A DNA stretch of 17,644 nt from SVTX01 sp045538195 (GTDB lineage Bacteria; Bacillota; Clostridia; Oscillospirales; CAG-272). The stretch lies in the NCBI GenBank assembly GCA_045538195.1, contig JAZSRA010000083.1, positions 1 through 17,644 of the forward strand, in the 5' to 3' direction. The position numbers were made by a program, and so were the translations under genes. The notes beneath the pieces are model-generated. The model saw only the letters and a list, made by a program, of their open reading frames with translations. It did not search any database and was not told the origin of the DNA. Shown here one piece after another: positions 1-6,821 of this stretch; within the stretch, counting starts at the first letter, position 1, and every line of letters begins with the position of its first letter.

Positions 1-225
1 GTTGAGGCTAAAAGTTTTATATGGTTGTAAGCCGTACTCCCCTATATTAACCCTTCGGGGTTGGGGGACACGGGGGAGGGGATGTTCAAAAAATCCGCCT
101 TTGATTTGTGTGTTCTGTCGCCTTTTGCGGATTTTTAGAACCTCTCCTGCACCCGTGCGGCGTTCTTTTCGTCCTTTTCTTTCGACGTGGAAAGAAAAGG
201 ACATATAAACTAACAGATAAATTGC
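1..225 (+). repeat. Dispersed structured intergenic repeat, copy A
   Basis: This stretch matches the reverse complement of 9510-9720 and, more weakly, 9866-10030. Positions 57-81 are identical (25 bases) to the complement of 9661-9685, and 206-222 are identical (17 bases) to the complement of 9524-9540. It contains two hairpins: 84-98 with 127-141 (14 of 15 pairs), and 171-182 with 191-202 (12 of 12 pairs, 8-base loop). The right edge stops about 7 bases from the stop codon of the minus-strand phosphoesterase gene. A short open frame here (2-208) is repeat sequence and is not called as a gene. The left end may continue outside the window. Confidence 0.8.
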
Positions 226-228
226 AAT

Positions 229-744
229 TTACAACGCTCCGTGAGAAAACATTACCTCGCCGTTGTCCTTAAATTCAATAGTGCCAAACGTGGCGTCATA
301 TCTGCCCACGCTTCCGGGATTAAATATGTAAAGCGGCTTTTTGAGATCAACTCCATACTCGCACTTCCCTGCAGGAAGATATTTTTCAAAAGCCTTGTGG
401 GTGTGACCGAAAAGCACTATGTCCGCGCCTTTTTTATCAGCCTCCGCCACGAGCCTTGCCATGCCAAGCTTGACGGCATATCGGTCGCCATGAGTCATCA
501 TTATTTTCTTGCCGCCGAGAGTCATAACTATTTCATCCTCGGCATAGCCCTTGCCGAAAAAATTCAACATATCGTTGTTTCCCGTGACAGCAAAGGTAGG
601 GATTTCTCCAAAGTCACAGTATGAAAGATCACGAAGTCCGTCGCCGAGAAAGATTATGGCGTCGGGCTTTTTTATCTGCCTGAGATACCCTTCAAGCATA
701 TTGGATACACACCCGTGTGAGTCCGAAAAAACGAGAATATTCAT
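229..744 (-). CDS. YfcE/MJ0936-type metallophosphoesterase
   Basis: Predicted cytosolic two-metal phosphodiesterase of the calcineurin-like superfamily, 171 residues, typical for the short YfcE class. All expected metal motifs are visible in order: DSHG (residues 8-11), GDG, GNND, THGD and GHTH. The C-terminal half has NPGSVG, also typical of this class. The frame is open further upstream to 789, but an SD-like AAGGCGG (751-757) lies 6 bases before the ATG at 744 and 3 bases before the ATG at 747, and family members start directly at MNILVFSDSHG, so I chose 744. The physiological substrate is unknown; YfcE homologues hydrolyse artificial phosphodiesters. It appears monocistronic, with its own promoter on the right and copy A of the dispersed repeat just after its stop codon. 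Confidence 0.9.
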   Translation of the reverse strand: MNILVFSDSHGCVSNMLEGYLRQIKKPDAIIFLGDGLRDLSYCDFGEIPTFAVTGNNDMLNFFGKGYAEDEIVMTLGGKKIMMTHGDRYAVKLGMARLVAEADKKGADIVLFGHTHKAFEKYLPAGKCEYGVDLKKPLYIFNPGSVGRYDATFGTIEFKDNGEVMFSHGAL

Positions 745-793
745 CATCTGCCGCCTTGTAACATTCTGCCGACAAAAGTCGGCGTACATTAAT

Positions 794-822
794 ATTATAG
801 CAAAATCTTCCGCTTTTGTCTA
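794..822 (-). promoter_or_regulatory. Sigma-A type promoter for the phosphoesterase gene
   Basis: Read on the minus strand: TAGACA (817-822), a 17-base spacer, then TATAAT (794-799), with TGC directly before the -10 (extended -10). It lies about 50 bases upstream of the chosen start. Confidence 0.75.
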
Positions 823-876
823 TATGATTTTTACATTTTTCATATTTTTGTAACACCAATTCACCTCTGACGTTCT

Positions 877-904
877 CACGTTTTTCGTGTTTTAACATAA
901 ACTG
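877..904 (+). promoter_or_regulatory. Possible sigma-K-like promoter for the 955-2257 cluster
   Basis: CAC (877-879), 16 bases, then CATAAACTG (896-904). The Bacillus sigma-K pattern is roughly AC-N16/17-CATANNNTA, so one -10 position differs. No good sigma-A promoter is visible between 840 and 950. The call is weak because such short patterns occur by chance; its sporulation context adds some weight. Confidence 0.35.
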
Positions 905-954
905 TATTGAAAACACAAGAGCGGTCTTAGCGGTCGCTCAAGAAAGGAGTTTTT

Positions 955-1185
955 ATGATGCTTGATAAAAGAGCGGTCGATATGCTGCTCACACTTGACG
1001 ACGCAAGACTTGCTTTGGTCATAAAAAAGCTTATAGCGGACGCGGGAGTTGACCCTTCGACCGTCAAATTCGGAGAAAAGGAGCTTGCGGGCATCCGCGC
1101 GGCTCTCTCGACCGCCACCGACGGCGATCTCGCCCGTGCAAGCGAGCTGATAGAAAGCTACAAGAACGGCAAGCGCTCTCAGTGA
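955..1185 (+). CDS. Small conserved-looking helical protein, unknown function
   Basis: A 76-residue protein, first gene of a three-gene run. It has no signal peptide or membrane segment. The sequence is rich in A, L, K and D with short predicted helices, and a central GVDPSTVKF segment that may be a turn. The SD AAAGGAG (943-949) is well placed for either of two adjacent ATGs (955 or 958); spacing is 5 or 8 bases, so the real start could be the second. I do not recognise a named family. The next gene starts 13 bases after its stop, suggesting co-transcription. A possible sigma-K-like promoter upstream and the SPOCS gene downstream hint at a sporulation role, which is inference only. Confidence 0.75.
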   Translation: MMLDKRAVDMLLTLDDARLALVIKKLIADAGVDPSTVKFGEKELAGIRAALSTATDGDLARASELIESYKNGKRSQ

Positions 1186-1198
1186 TAGGGGTAGCGAT

Positions 1199-1714
1199 AT
1201 GACAGATAACGAAAACAACATCGCGAAAAGGTCTCCGCCCACGGGCAGCGATTACCTTGCCGAGATCATCAAAAGCATATCGGCTCAGCCTATCGCCAAC
1301 ACACCAAAGCAAGAGGATACACCGAAAGATACCGCCGCTCCCGCCTCGGCAACACCCGACATTCTTTCATCTCTTTTGTCAAATCCCGAGCTTCTCTCAA
1401 AGCTTCCTACCATAATATCCACGGTTAAACCGATAATGGAAATGCTCTCCTCCTCTGCCGCAGGCGGAGGAGCGGCTTCTGCTCCATCTTCTGCTCCATC
1501 CTCCGTTCCCACCTTTTCACCGTCCCCATCTTCATCCCCGTCTGACGGTAACGATGCCGTTGCGGCATCGGCGTCTCACCCCCACCGCCGAGGCGACGAC
1601 CGCCGCGCCGCCCTTCTCTGCGCTCTGAAGCCCTACCTAAGCTCAGATCGCCGTCAGGCAATAGACTACATCATCAAGCTTGATCGCTTAGGCGACGTGC
1701 TTAAGACCCTTTAA
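1199..1714 (+). CDS. Three-part protein with Ala/Ser/Pro linker, unknown function
   Basis: A 171-residue protein with no signal peptide or membrane segment. It has three parts: an N-terminal region ending in a segment of the type SNPELLSKLPTIISTVKPIM (about residues 60-80); a low-complexity Ala/Ser/Pro linker (about 84-125); and a basic C-terminal helix block containing HRRGDDRRAALLCALKPYLS (about 129-149) followed by a hydrophobic end. From memory, this arrangement of a PELL-KLP segment, variable linker and R-AALL-AL-PYLS--RR-A block recurs in uncharacterised Clostridia proteins, but I cannot name a family. The ribosome binding site is weak (AGGGG, about 6 bases upstream). It sits between two other unknown genes, all in the same direction. 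Confidence 0.75.
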   Translation: MTDNENNIAKRSPPTGSDYLAEIIKSISAQPIANTPKQEDTPKDTAAPASATPDILSSLLSNPELLSKLPTIISTVKPIMEMLSSSAAGGGAASAPSSAPSSVPTFSPSPSSSPSDGNDAVAASASHPHRRGDDRRAALLCALKPYLSSDRRQAIDYIIKLDRLGDVLKTL

Positions 1715-1729
1715 AATGAGGAGGCTTTT

Positions 1730-2257
1730 ATGTACGTAAGACCACCTGCCGAAAGCAGAGGCAGGGTAAAAATACCCGAAAATTACAGTGGTCACGCCTT
1801 TCGTGACCAAAGTCCCTTTGGGGATATGCCACCTCCCACTCACATTGATGCTCCCCCTCGGCGCGAGAGATCAGAGGGGCAAGCAACCGACGAGCGTACA
1901 CCCTATAATGTTGTTTCTCCTCTGCTGCAAGATGACCGCGAAGAGCTGCACAGCGTCAACTCTCCCGATCACACACATGAGTCGGCTCGTCCACAAGACA
2001 CCGACAGTGAACGCTCTCATGATTTGGACTCCGAAGTCTCCCGCAAAAGTGCGGAAAGCACTCAAAAGGCTTCTATCTTCTCCTCTCTGCTTCCCTCCGC
2101 GACATCTGGTGCAAAACATTTTCCGTTCGGTCACGGAATCGGAAGCGAGGAGATCCTGATACTGGCAATAATGCTTTTGGTCTATCTTTCGGGCGACGGC
2201 GACGAATGTGACAACGAGCTGCTTTTACTTCTGGGATTTTTGCTATTCGCGGGATAA
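1730..2257 (+). CDS. Hydrophilic protein with hydrophobic acidic-flanked C-terminus, unknown function
   Basis: A 175-residue protein. Residues 1-125 are hydrophilic, rich in Pro, Arg, His, Asp and Ser, and look disordered. The last 40 residues change sharply to GHGIGSEEILILAIMLLVYL, an acidic DGDECDNE stretch, then LLLLLGFLLFAG. That end could be a hairpin membrane anchor or an aggregating segment; similar EE-IL-L...D(D/E)...LLLLL endings occur in small Clostridia proteins of unknown role. A good SD TGAGGAGG (1717-1724) precedes the ATG by 5 bases. The first 100 bases of the gene contain four consecutive perfect hairpins, which is odd for coding DNA and is listed separately. It is last in the cluster, followed by a shared terminator. 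Confidence 0.75.
   Translation: MYVRPPAESRGRVKIPENYSGHAFRDQSPFGDMPPPTHIDAPPRRERSEGQATDERTPYNVVSPLLQDDREELHSVNSPDHTHESARPQDTDSERSHDLDSEVSRKSAESTQKASIFSSLLPSATSGAKHFPFGHGIGSEEILILAIMLLVYLSGDGDECDNELLLLLGFLLFAG
1745..1824 (+). repeat. Four tandem hairpins inside a coding region
   Basis: Within the 5' part of the 1730-2257 gene: 1745-1750 with 1760-1765; 1764-1768 with 1773-1777; 1789-1796 with 1802-1809 (8 pairs, 5-base loop); and 1813-1816 with 1821-1824. They resemble the short-hairpin arrays in non-coding parts of the window (12084-12269, 9745-9773). The encoded residues are part of the disordered N-terminal region. Confidence 0.55.
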
Positions 2258-2301
2258 TTCAGCTAAACCAATCTCAACGCATCACGCAATCCCATTGGAT
2301 A

Positions 2302-2347
2302 AAAAATGCTTTTGTTTAACGCATTCACATTAAACAAAAGCATTTTT
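2302..2347. terminator. Bidirectional terminator between convergent genes
   Basis: A perfect 18-base-pair stem, 2302-2319 with 2330-2347, with a 10-base loop. The A-rich left arm and T-rich right arm give a terminator shape on both strands. It lies between the end of the three-gene cluster and the end of the SPOCS/LysM gene. Confidence 0.9.
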
Positions 2348-2362
2348 CTCAAATAACGCCTA

Positions 2363-3901
2363 TCAGATCACTAAAAACAGCACGTTTTGAAGCGATTCTA
2401 GAGAATCGGGAGCCGTCTCGTCGGATATCCGATTGGATTCTCGGAGAGCGTCAAGAGACGCGCCGTATCTTTTTGCCACGCTCCAAAGGGTGTCGTCATT
2501 CGAAGGATAACAAACAACGAATTCTCCCCTCGGCGCGCTTATCTCGTCTCCGAACGCCGCGCCCGACAGCATTTTTTCGTCGCCGTCGGTCATCGCCATA
2601 CCCATAACGCCTATTTCGGCATCGATGCCAACACGCTCGCCGTCCGCTCTCGCTCTCGCAGAGATTATCTCGCACTCGCAGCTTGCCCTTGAAAAGTCTC
2701 CGTTTGCCGATGTTCTGTAGCTGAGGGGCAGCTCGGCTTCGCTGATGCCGTATTCCCCATCCTTTTCGGTGAGCAAGGCAAATTTAGCCTTTCCGCTTAT
2801 GGTGCATTTTCCACCCTCAAAGCTATATTCCTCCACCGTAGCCGTTCCCGAAGCGTCTATCACGTGAGCTCCCGGCGCTAATCCCGCATCCTCAAGGGAA
2901 AGCGAATCGCTGAGTGTAAAGTTCCCGCCAAAGCAGACCGCAGCGCGAGGAACGGTGACAGTCTTATATGAGTTTTCGCTCCTGCGAGAGACCGAATACA
3001 CGTCCTTGACGTATTCCGCGTCCTCGGAGTGAGCCGCTTGCGCCTCAATAATTACACCCGACTCGATGCCTATGCGTCCCTCATCAACCGTCACGTTAAG
3101 CTCACAAACGCTGCCCTTAGCCGACGCGCTGTCTCCCGTGTTGACGCCCTCCACAACAACGGTCTGGGAAAGAGGCATCTTACGGATCGCGGTATAGGGA
3201 GTTCCGTCCTCCTCGCGGCAGAGTAAAAGCTTGACGTAGAGGTCTCCGCGGCACACGATGGCATCACGAGTGGAAGTCACCTCGCTCATAAGTACCTTGC
3301 CTTCTGCCGAGATCACCCGAAGCTCACCGTCGCGGCTATCACATATCATTTCGTCGGACACTCTCAAAAGCTCGCCCGCGCCGCGCAGGCACTCGGTAGC
3401 AGATACCTTGCCGCGCAAGACCTGCAAGCCGTCCTCCCCGTGTGTGTATCCGTCCTCAAGGGGCATTTCGCCGAAAATCTGTATACGGCTCTTAAGACGG
3501 CATTTGATACTCAACTTTCTCGGAGCGGTTACTCTGCCGCTTATCATATCGGGCTGGATCGTCGCCGAACCACCAAGCGATTGAAGATATCCGTCGCTCT
3601 CGCCCATGTCGACGTCAAGAGGCATATCTATCTTGTACTCTGCTGTAAGCGGCGCGCAGTACGGAGCGTTGTCACTGCCTATGTAAAGCACGTAATAGTC
3701 GATGTTTCCCGCGAACTCTGCCTGTCGGTCTCCTATGTACTTTGACGGCGGCAATACCGATGCGCTTACTCTTAAAAGTCGCTTGATCTCAGGCTGATAA
3801 TCGGGCAGAACAAAATCTCCCGACAGCTCTGTGGTAACCGTTTTATCCGAGATTGGGATCTGCAAACTCGCTCCCGAGCTTCCCTTTGCGTATTTATCCA
3901 T
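2363..3901 (-). CDS. SPOCS (DUF3794) and LysM domain protein
   Basis: A 512-residue protein without a signal peptide. The N-terminus (about residues 12-150) has the SPOCS/DUF3794 signature, including VLPDYQPEIKRLLRV; DUF3794-like beta-rich sequence continues through the middle. The C-terminus (about 465-512) is a LysM domain (FVVCYPSNDDTLWSVAKRYG, followed by the NRI segment and a final LFLVI). SPOCS domains are found in spore coat and encasement proteins such as SpoVID, and LysM binds N-acetylglucosamine polymers, so a spore-coat or cortex-associated role is likely. The start has a strong GGAGG (3910-3914) 8 bases upstream. A hairpin (3913-3920 with 3936-3943) overlaps the edge of this SD. 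It converges on the unknown three-gene cluster and is divergent from the amidase-domain gene. Confidence 0.88.
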   Translation of the reverse strand: MDKYAKGSSGASLQIPISDKTVTTELSGDFVLPDYQPEIKRLLRVSASVLPPSKYIGDRQAEFAGNIDYYVLYIGSDNAPYCAPLTAEYKIDMPLDVDMGESDGYLQSLGGSATIQPDMISGRVTAPRKLSIKCRLKSRIQIFGEMPLEDGYTHGEDGLQVLRGKVSATECLRGAGELLRVSDEMICDSRDGELRVISAEGKVLMSEVTSTRDAIVCRGDLYVKLLLCREEDGTPYTAIRKMPLSQTVVVEGVNTGDSASAKGSVCELNVTVDEGRIGIESGVIIEAQAAHSEDAEYVKDVYSVSRRSENSYKTVTVPRAAVCFGGNFTLSDSLSLEDAGLAPGAHVIDASGTATVEEYSFEGGKCTISGKAKFALLTEKDGEYGISEAELPLSYRTSANGDFSRASCECEIISARARADGERVGIDAEIGVMGMAMTDGDEKMLSGAAFGDEISAPRGEFVVCYPSNDDTLWSVAKRYGASLDALRESNRISDETAPDSLESLQNVLFLVI

Positions 3902-3912
3902 ATTTTATTCCT

Positions 3913-3943
3913 CCGCATAAATTTTTCACTAAACCTTATGCGG
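3913..3943 (-). promoter_or_regulatory. Inverted repeat overlapping the SPOCS gene ribosome binding site
   Basis: CCGCATAA (3913-3920) pairs with TTATGCGG (3936-3943), 8 base pairs, 15-base loop. On the minus-strand mRNA the stem includes two bases of the GGAGG ribosome binding site. It could modulate translation or be a protein-binding palindrome; nothing further supports either. Confidence 0.3.
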
Positions 3944-4039
3944 CGATCGGCGGATTTATTACCCGTTCTGATCTCTTTATGTCTTACTTGCCTAAAATTC
4001 GCCGAAAAACAATTAAAAATCATCTACGGAGGTAGAATA

Positions 4040-4621
4040 ATGATAGTGTATAAGGAATACAACCGCGCCCGCGCCGTTGAATACGCCAGACGGTGGGCGC
4101 TTTCGCGAAATCCTCTCTTTACAAACTTCGCGGGACGGGGCGGTGACTGCACCAGTTTCGTCTCCCAGTGCATCTACGCAGGCTCATGCCAGATGAACTT
4201 CACCCCCGACTTCGGCTGGTACTACATAAATGAAAACGAGCGCGCTCCCGCATGGAGCAGCGTTGAATTTTTCTACGATTTTATTACGGGAAATCCTGCT
4301 TTCGCCAGCAAAAACGGCGGCATAGGACCATTTGGCATCGAGGTTGACGCACTCGGCGTTTTCGAGGGAGACGTGGTACAGCTTGCCGACGAATCGGGAG
4401 ATTTTTATCACACTTTGCTCATAACAGGCTTCTCCGAGGGTCAGACCTTGGTCAGCGCCCACACCAACGACGCTCTTGACCGCCCTCTGTCGTCCTACAC
4501 CTATGCCTCCCTACGCTACATCCATGTTGAGGGGGTAAGAATAGAGGTGGCGGACGACAATTGCTTCTTTGATCTTATAGAGGGAGTATCCTTGAATATT
4601 CCAGAAAACGAGCAAGCTTAA
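4040..4621 (+). CDS. Amidase_6-type (putative amidase domain) protein
   Basis: A 193-residue protein matching the putative amidase domain (PF12671) of Clostridia: YNR-RAVEYARRWALSRNP at residues 7-24 and GGDCTSFVSQCIYAG at 34-48. Cys37 is the probable nucleophile and His124 (FYHTLLITG) the probable base; a second SAHTND motif is at 139-144. This resembles NlpC/P60-like cysteine peptidases acting on cell-wall peptides, but the substrate is unproven. The frame is open back to 3938, but ACGGAGGT (4026-4033) lies 6 bases before the ATG at 4040 and the domain begins right there, so I chose this start. No signal peptide is visible. It is divergent from the SPOCS gene, so a link to spore or mother-cell envelope work is plausible. 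Confidence 0.85.
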   Translation: MIVYKEYNRARAVEYARRWALSRNPLFTNFAGRGGDCTSFVSQCIYAGSCQMNFTPDFGWYYINENERAPAWSSVEFFYDFITGNPAFASKNGGIGPFGIEVDALGVFEGDVVQLADESGDFYHTLLITGFSEGQTLVSAHTNDALDRPLSSYTYASLRYIHVEGVRIEVADDNCFFDLIEGVSLNIPENEQA

Positions 4622-4674
4622 ATGTAAAATATGTAAACAATTATCAATTTTTGCCCTTTTTGAAGTTCAAATTG

Positions 4675-4703
4675 TTGACAAGAACAGATAATTATGTTAA
4701 ACT
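4675..4703 (+). promoter_or_regulatory. Sigma-A type promoter for the AI-2E family gene
   Basis: TTGACA (4675-4680), 17-base spacer, TAAACT (4698-4703), preceded by TGT as an extended -10. The start codon lies 42 bases downstream. Confidence 0.7.
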
Positions 4704-4744
4704 AATATTGTGTATGTTTTTCCGAAAGGATGTAAACAAAAAAT

Positions 4745-6379
4745 ATGGAAAAAGGCAAATTCAAAAAAACGATTGCTATTGCTGCACTTGTGCTTGCGAT
4801 CATTTTGATCAGCATCACCTATCTCTACGTTCTTAACAACAACGTGCAGGTGTTTACAATAGCCAAGCAGATTGTTGATATCATAATGCCGTTTATAATC
4901 GGCGCGGTGATCGCTTATCTGCTAAAGGGAACCTGTAATTTCTTCGAGAGACTTTTGCTTAAGATGATGTCAAAGTCTCAAAAGCTCAGCCCCAGAACAA
5001 AATCAATGATCGCAAACGGCGTGTCGGTATTTATCTCCTATGTCGTCTGGGCTGTGGCAATATCGGTTCTTCTCGCAATTACAGTTTCACAGGTAATCGC
5101 CAGCGTAACCCTCTTTATACATGATCTTCAGTACGAGTATATCGACAGTCTGGTCGGCTGGGTAATGAAAATAGCAAACCAGCATTCCTTTGTGGCGGAT
5201 ATTCTGGGTGAAAACAACATGGTAGACCTTGGCATTCTGCTTGAAGTCGCTCCCGAGGAAAAGCTGAATAAGATAGTCGATATTCTCAGCAACAATAAGC
5301 TGATCTCTGAAAGCCTTGGAAACTTTTTGCAAAGCGAGGATTTTGACGCAACAGGCCTCTTTTCCGAGATATTCAGCGGTGCGGTCAACGTCGTAAACAC
5401 CGTGATCAACACAGTCATAGGACTCGTCATTTCGGTATTCCTCCTGCTTAACAGAAAAGTGCTTGCCCTCAAATCTACCCTCTTCCTCCACTGCTTATTC
5501 AAAAAGGAAAAGATAGTAAACGCAATAGTTGAGGAAGCAAAATTCGCAGACAAGATGTTCGGCGGATTTCTTGAAGGAAAGATAATCGACTCCACTATTG
5601 TGGGGCTGGTATATTATATCATTCTCGAGCTTATAGATGTTCCCTATTCGCCTCTGGTTGCCGTTATATGCGGTGTCACCAATATCATCCCGATCTTCGG
5701 TCCCTTTATCGGAGCTATTCCGTCGGGTGTTATCATTCTGGCGGCGGACTACACCAAGGTCATTCCTTTTGTTATCTTCGTATTTATCTGTCAGTTTATC
5801 GACGGATATATCATCGACCCTCACATCGTGGGCGGAAACATCAAGCTTCCATCCGTATGGGTAATATTCGCGGTAATTCTGTTTGGAGGCCTGTGGGGCT
5901 TCCCCGGACTTTTGGTCGGTGTTCCCACCTTTGCCATCATATACGATATAATTGGAAAGATCTGCTCGTATATGCTCAAGAAAAACGGTAAATACAATCT
6001 GCTCGTTCAGTTCCGAAAGAAGCAGAAAGATTCAGAAACGCAGAAAAATATCAAGAAAAAGGTTAAGAAAAAAATCGATGACAGCAAGGATGCGGCCGAC
6101 GAGATCTCCGCAGACGAGCTTGACGTTATCGCCGAGACCGTCGCAGAAAGCGTTGCGGATATAGTAGCGGACTCTATCGTTGACGCGGTTGCGGAAAGCG
6201 TTGCCGAGGCTATTGCGGTAGCAGTTGCAGAAAACATGCCCGAAACGATGGACGAATCAGTAGCGGATTCCGTTACCGAGACCGTCACCGAAAAGGTCAC
6301 AGATTCGGTTAGTGAAAAGGTGGTTGAAGCTCTGACCGCCGCAAAGACCGATGATGAGCATAAGGAAAAGCACGAATAA
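4745..6379 (+). CDS. AI-2E family (PF01594) membrane transporter with repetitive acidic tail
   Basis: A 544-residue integral membrane protein. The first ~420 residues fit the AI-2E family: a membrane segment near residues 10-30, another pair around 40-125, and the conserved C-terminal membrane core, including the GxxNxIPxFGPxIG-type motif (GVTNIIPIFGPFIGAIPSG) and HIVGGNIKLPSVWVIF. The family name comes from E. coli TqsA; many members are ion/solute exporters (for example Na+/H+ antiport), so autoinducer transport should not be assumed. A Lys-rich stretch follows (about 421-447). Residues ~458-530 are then a degenerate repeat of the form (E/D)-x-V-A-(E/D)-S-V, which is not a usual part of the family. 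The SD AAAGGATG is at 4725-4732. Single-gene unit with its own promoter and terminator. Confidence 0.9.
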   Translation: MEKGKFKKTIAIAALVLAIILISITYLYVLNNNVQVFTIAKQIVDIIMPFIIGAVIAYLLKGTCNFFERLLLKMMSKSQKLSPRTKSMIANGVSVFISYVVWAVAISVLLAITVSQVIASVTLFIHDLQYEYIDSLVGWVMKIANQHSFVADILGENNMVDLGILLEVAPEEKLNKIVDILSNNKLISESLGNFLQSEDFDATGLFSEIFSGAVNVVNTVINTVIGLVISVFLLLNRKVLALKSTLFLHCLFKKEKIVNAIVEEAKFADKMFGGFLEGKIIDSTIVGLVYYIILELIDVPYSPLVAVICGVTNIIPIFGPFIGAIPSGVIILAADYTKVIPFVIFVFICQFIDGYIIDPHIVGGNIKLPSVWVIFAVILFGGLWGFPGLLVGVPTFAIIYDIIGKICSYMLKKNGKYNLLVQFRKKQKDSETQKNIKKKVKKKIDDSKDAADEISADELDVIAETVAESVADIVADSIVDAVAESVAEAIAVAVAENMPETMDESVADSVTETVTEKVTDSVSEKVVEALTAAKTDDEHKEKHE

Positions 6380-6394
6380 TTCTAATTCATTTTC

Positions 6395-6422
6395 AAAAGC
6401 ACGCTCTTTCGAACGTGCTTTT
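6395..6422 (+). terminator. Intrinsic terminator after the AI-2E gene
   Basis: Stem 6395-6403 with 6414-6422 (9 pairs including AAAA/TTTT ends), 10-base loop, ending in TTTT. Confidence 0.8.
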
Positions 6423-6493
6423 GTTGTGGTGATTTTGCACAAAAAAGGCTTTCTTCTTTGCGTTTTTTTGTATGTGAAGCGGTAAAATAATTG

Positions 6494-6522
6494 TTGACAA
6501 ACCTTCTTCGTTGTGATATAAT
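6494..6522 (+). promoter_or_regulatory. tRNA-Lys promoter
   Basis: TTGACA (6494-6499), 17-base spacer, TATAAT (6517-6522), with TGA before the -10. Its spacer matches that of the tRNA-Thr promoter at 13 of 17 positions. Confidence 0.92.
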
Positions 6523-6542
6523 ATTTGGGTAAGCGAAAATTT

Positions 6543-6618
6543 GACCCGCTAGCTCAGATGGTAGAGCACTTGACTTTTAATCAAGGGGTCCGGAGTTCGA
6601 GTCTCCGGCGGGTCACCA
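6543..6618 (+). tRNA. tRNA-Lys (anticodon TTT)
   Basis: A 76-base cloverleaf with encoded CCA. Acceptor arm GACCCGC (6543-6549) pairs with GCGGGTC (6608-6614). The anticodon stem CTTGA/TCAAG encloses loop CTTTTAA, giving anticodon TTT. The T arm has GGTTCGA-type sequence (GAGTTCGAGTC). Discriminator A, then CCA at 6616-6618. Confidence 0.97.
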
Positions 6619-6623
6619 AAAAA

Positions 6624-6653
6624 GGTCATAGGCTTTTGCCTATGACCTTTTTT
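6624..6653 (+). terminator. tRNA-Lys terminator
   Basis: Stem 6624-6633 with 6638-6647 (10 perfect pairs), TTTT loop, followed by six T (6648-6653). The right arm and tail are also part of a duplicated segment (see 6751-6821). Confidence 0.92.
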
Positions 6654-6750
6654 GCTAATCTGACTTCACTATCGAACTCCGTCAATGCGAAGCAGTGACA
6701 ACTTGCGGTAGATATAGAAAAAATTAAGATATGCTTTGCCGCAAGCGAAA

Positions 6751-6821
6751 GTTCAGAGTCTCCGGCGGCTTCTGCCTATGACCTTTTTTGCTAATCTGAC
6801 TTCACCCTCGAACTCCGTCAA
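6751..6821 (+). repeat. Degenerate partial copy of the tRNA-Lys 3' end and its downstream region
   Basis: 6751-6768 matches the tRNA-Lys T arm and acceptor 3' side (GTTC-AGAGTCTCCGGCGG, one extra A). The copy then skips about 21 bases (CCA end and left terminator arm). 6769-6821 matches 6633-6685 at 50 of 53 positions. The left terminator arm is missing, so this copy should not terminate. Its last bases include the stop codon of the minus-strand flavodoxin gene. Confidence 0.85.

Noticed and set aside
2..208. Short plus-strand open frame at the window start
   Set aside because: It runs through dispersed repeat copy A and its hairpins, and is not preserved as a frame in copies B or C.
4745..6379. 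Quorum-sensing AI-2 exporter as a specific function
   Set aside because: The family name is historical; no luxS or lsr genes are present and many members transport other solutes, so only the family is claimed.
6633..6821. Active integrated element at tRNA-Lys
   Set aside because: The direct repeats are separated by only 65 bases with no gene, so at most this is a scar.
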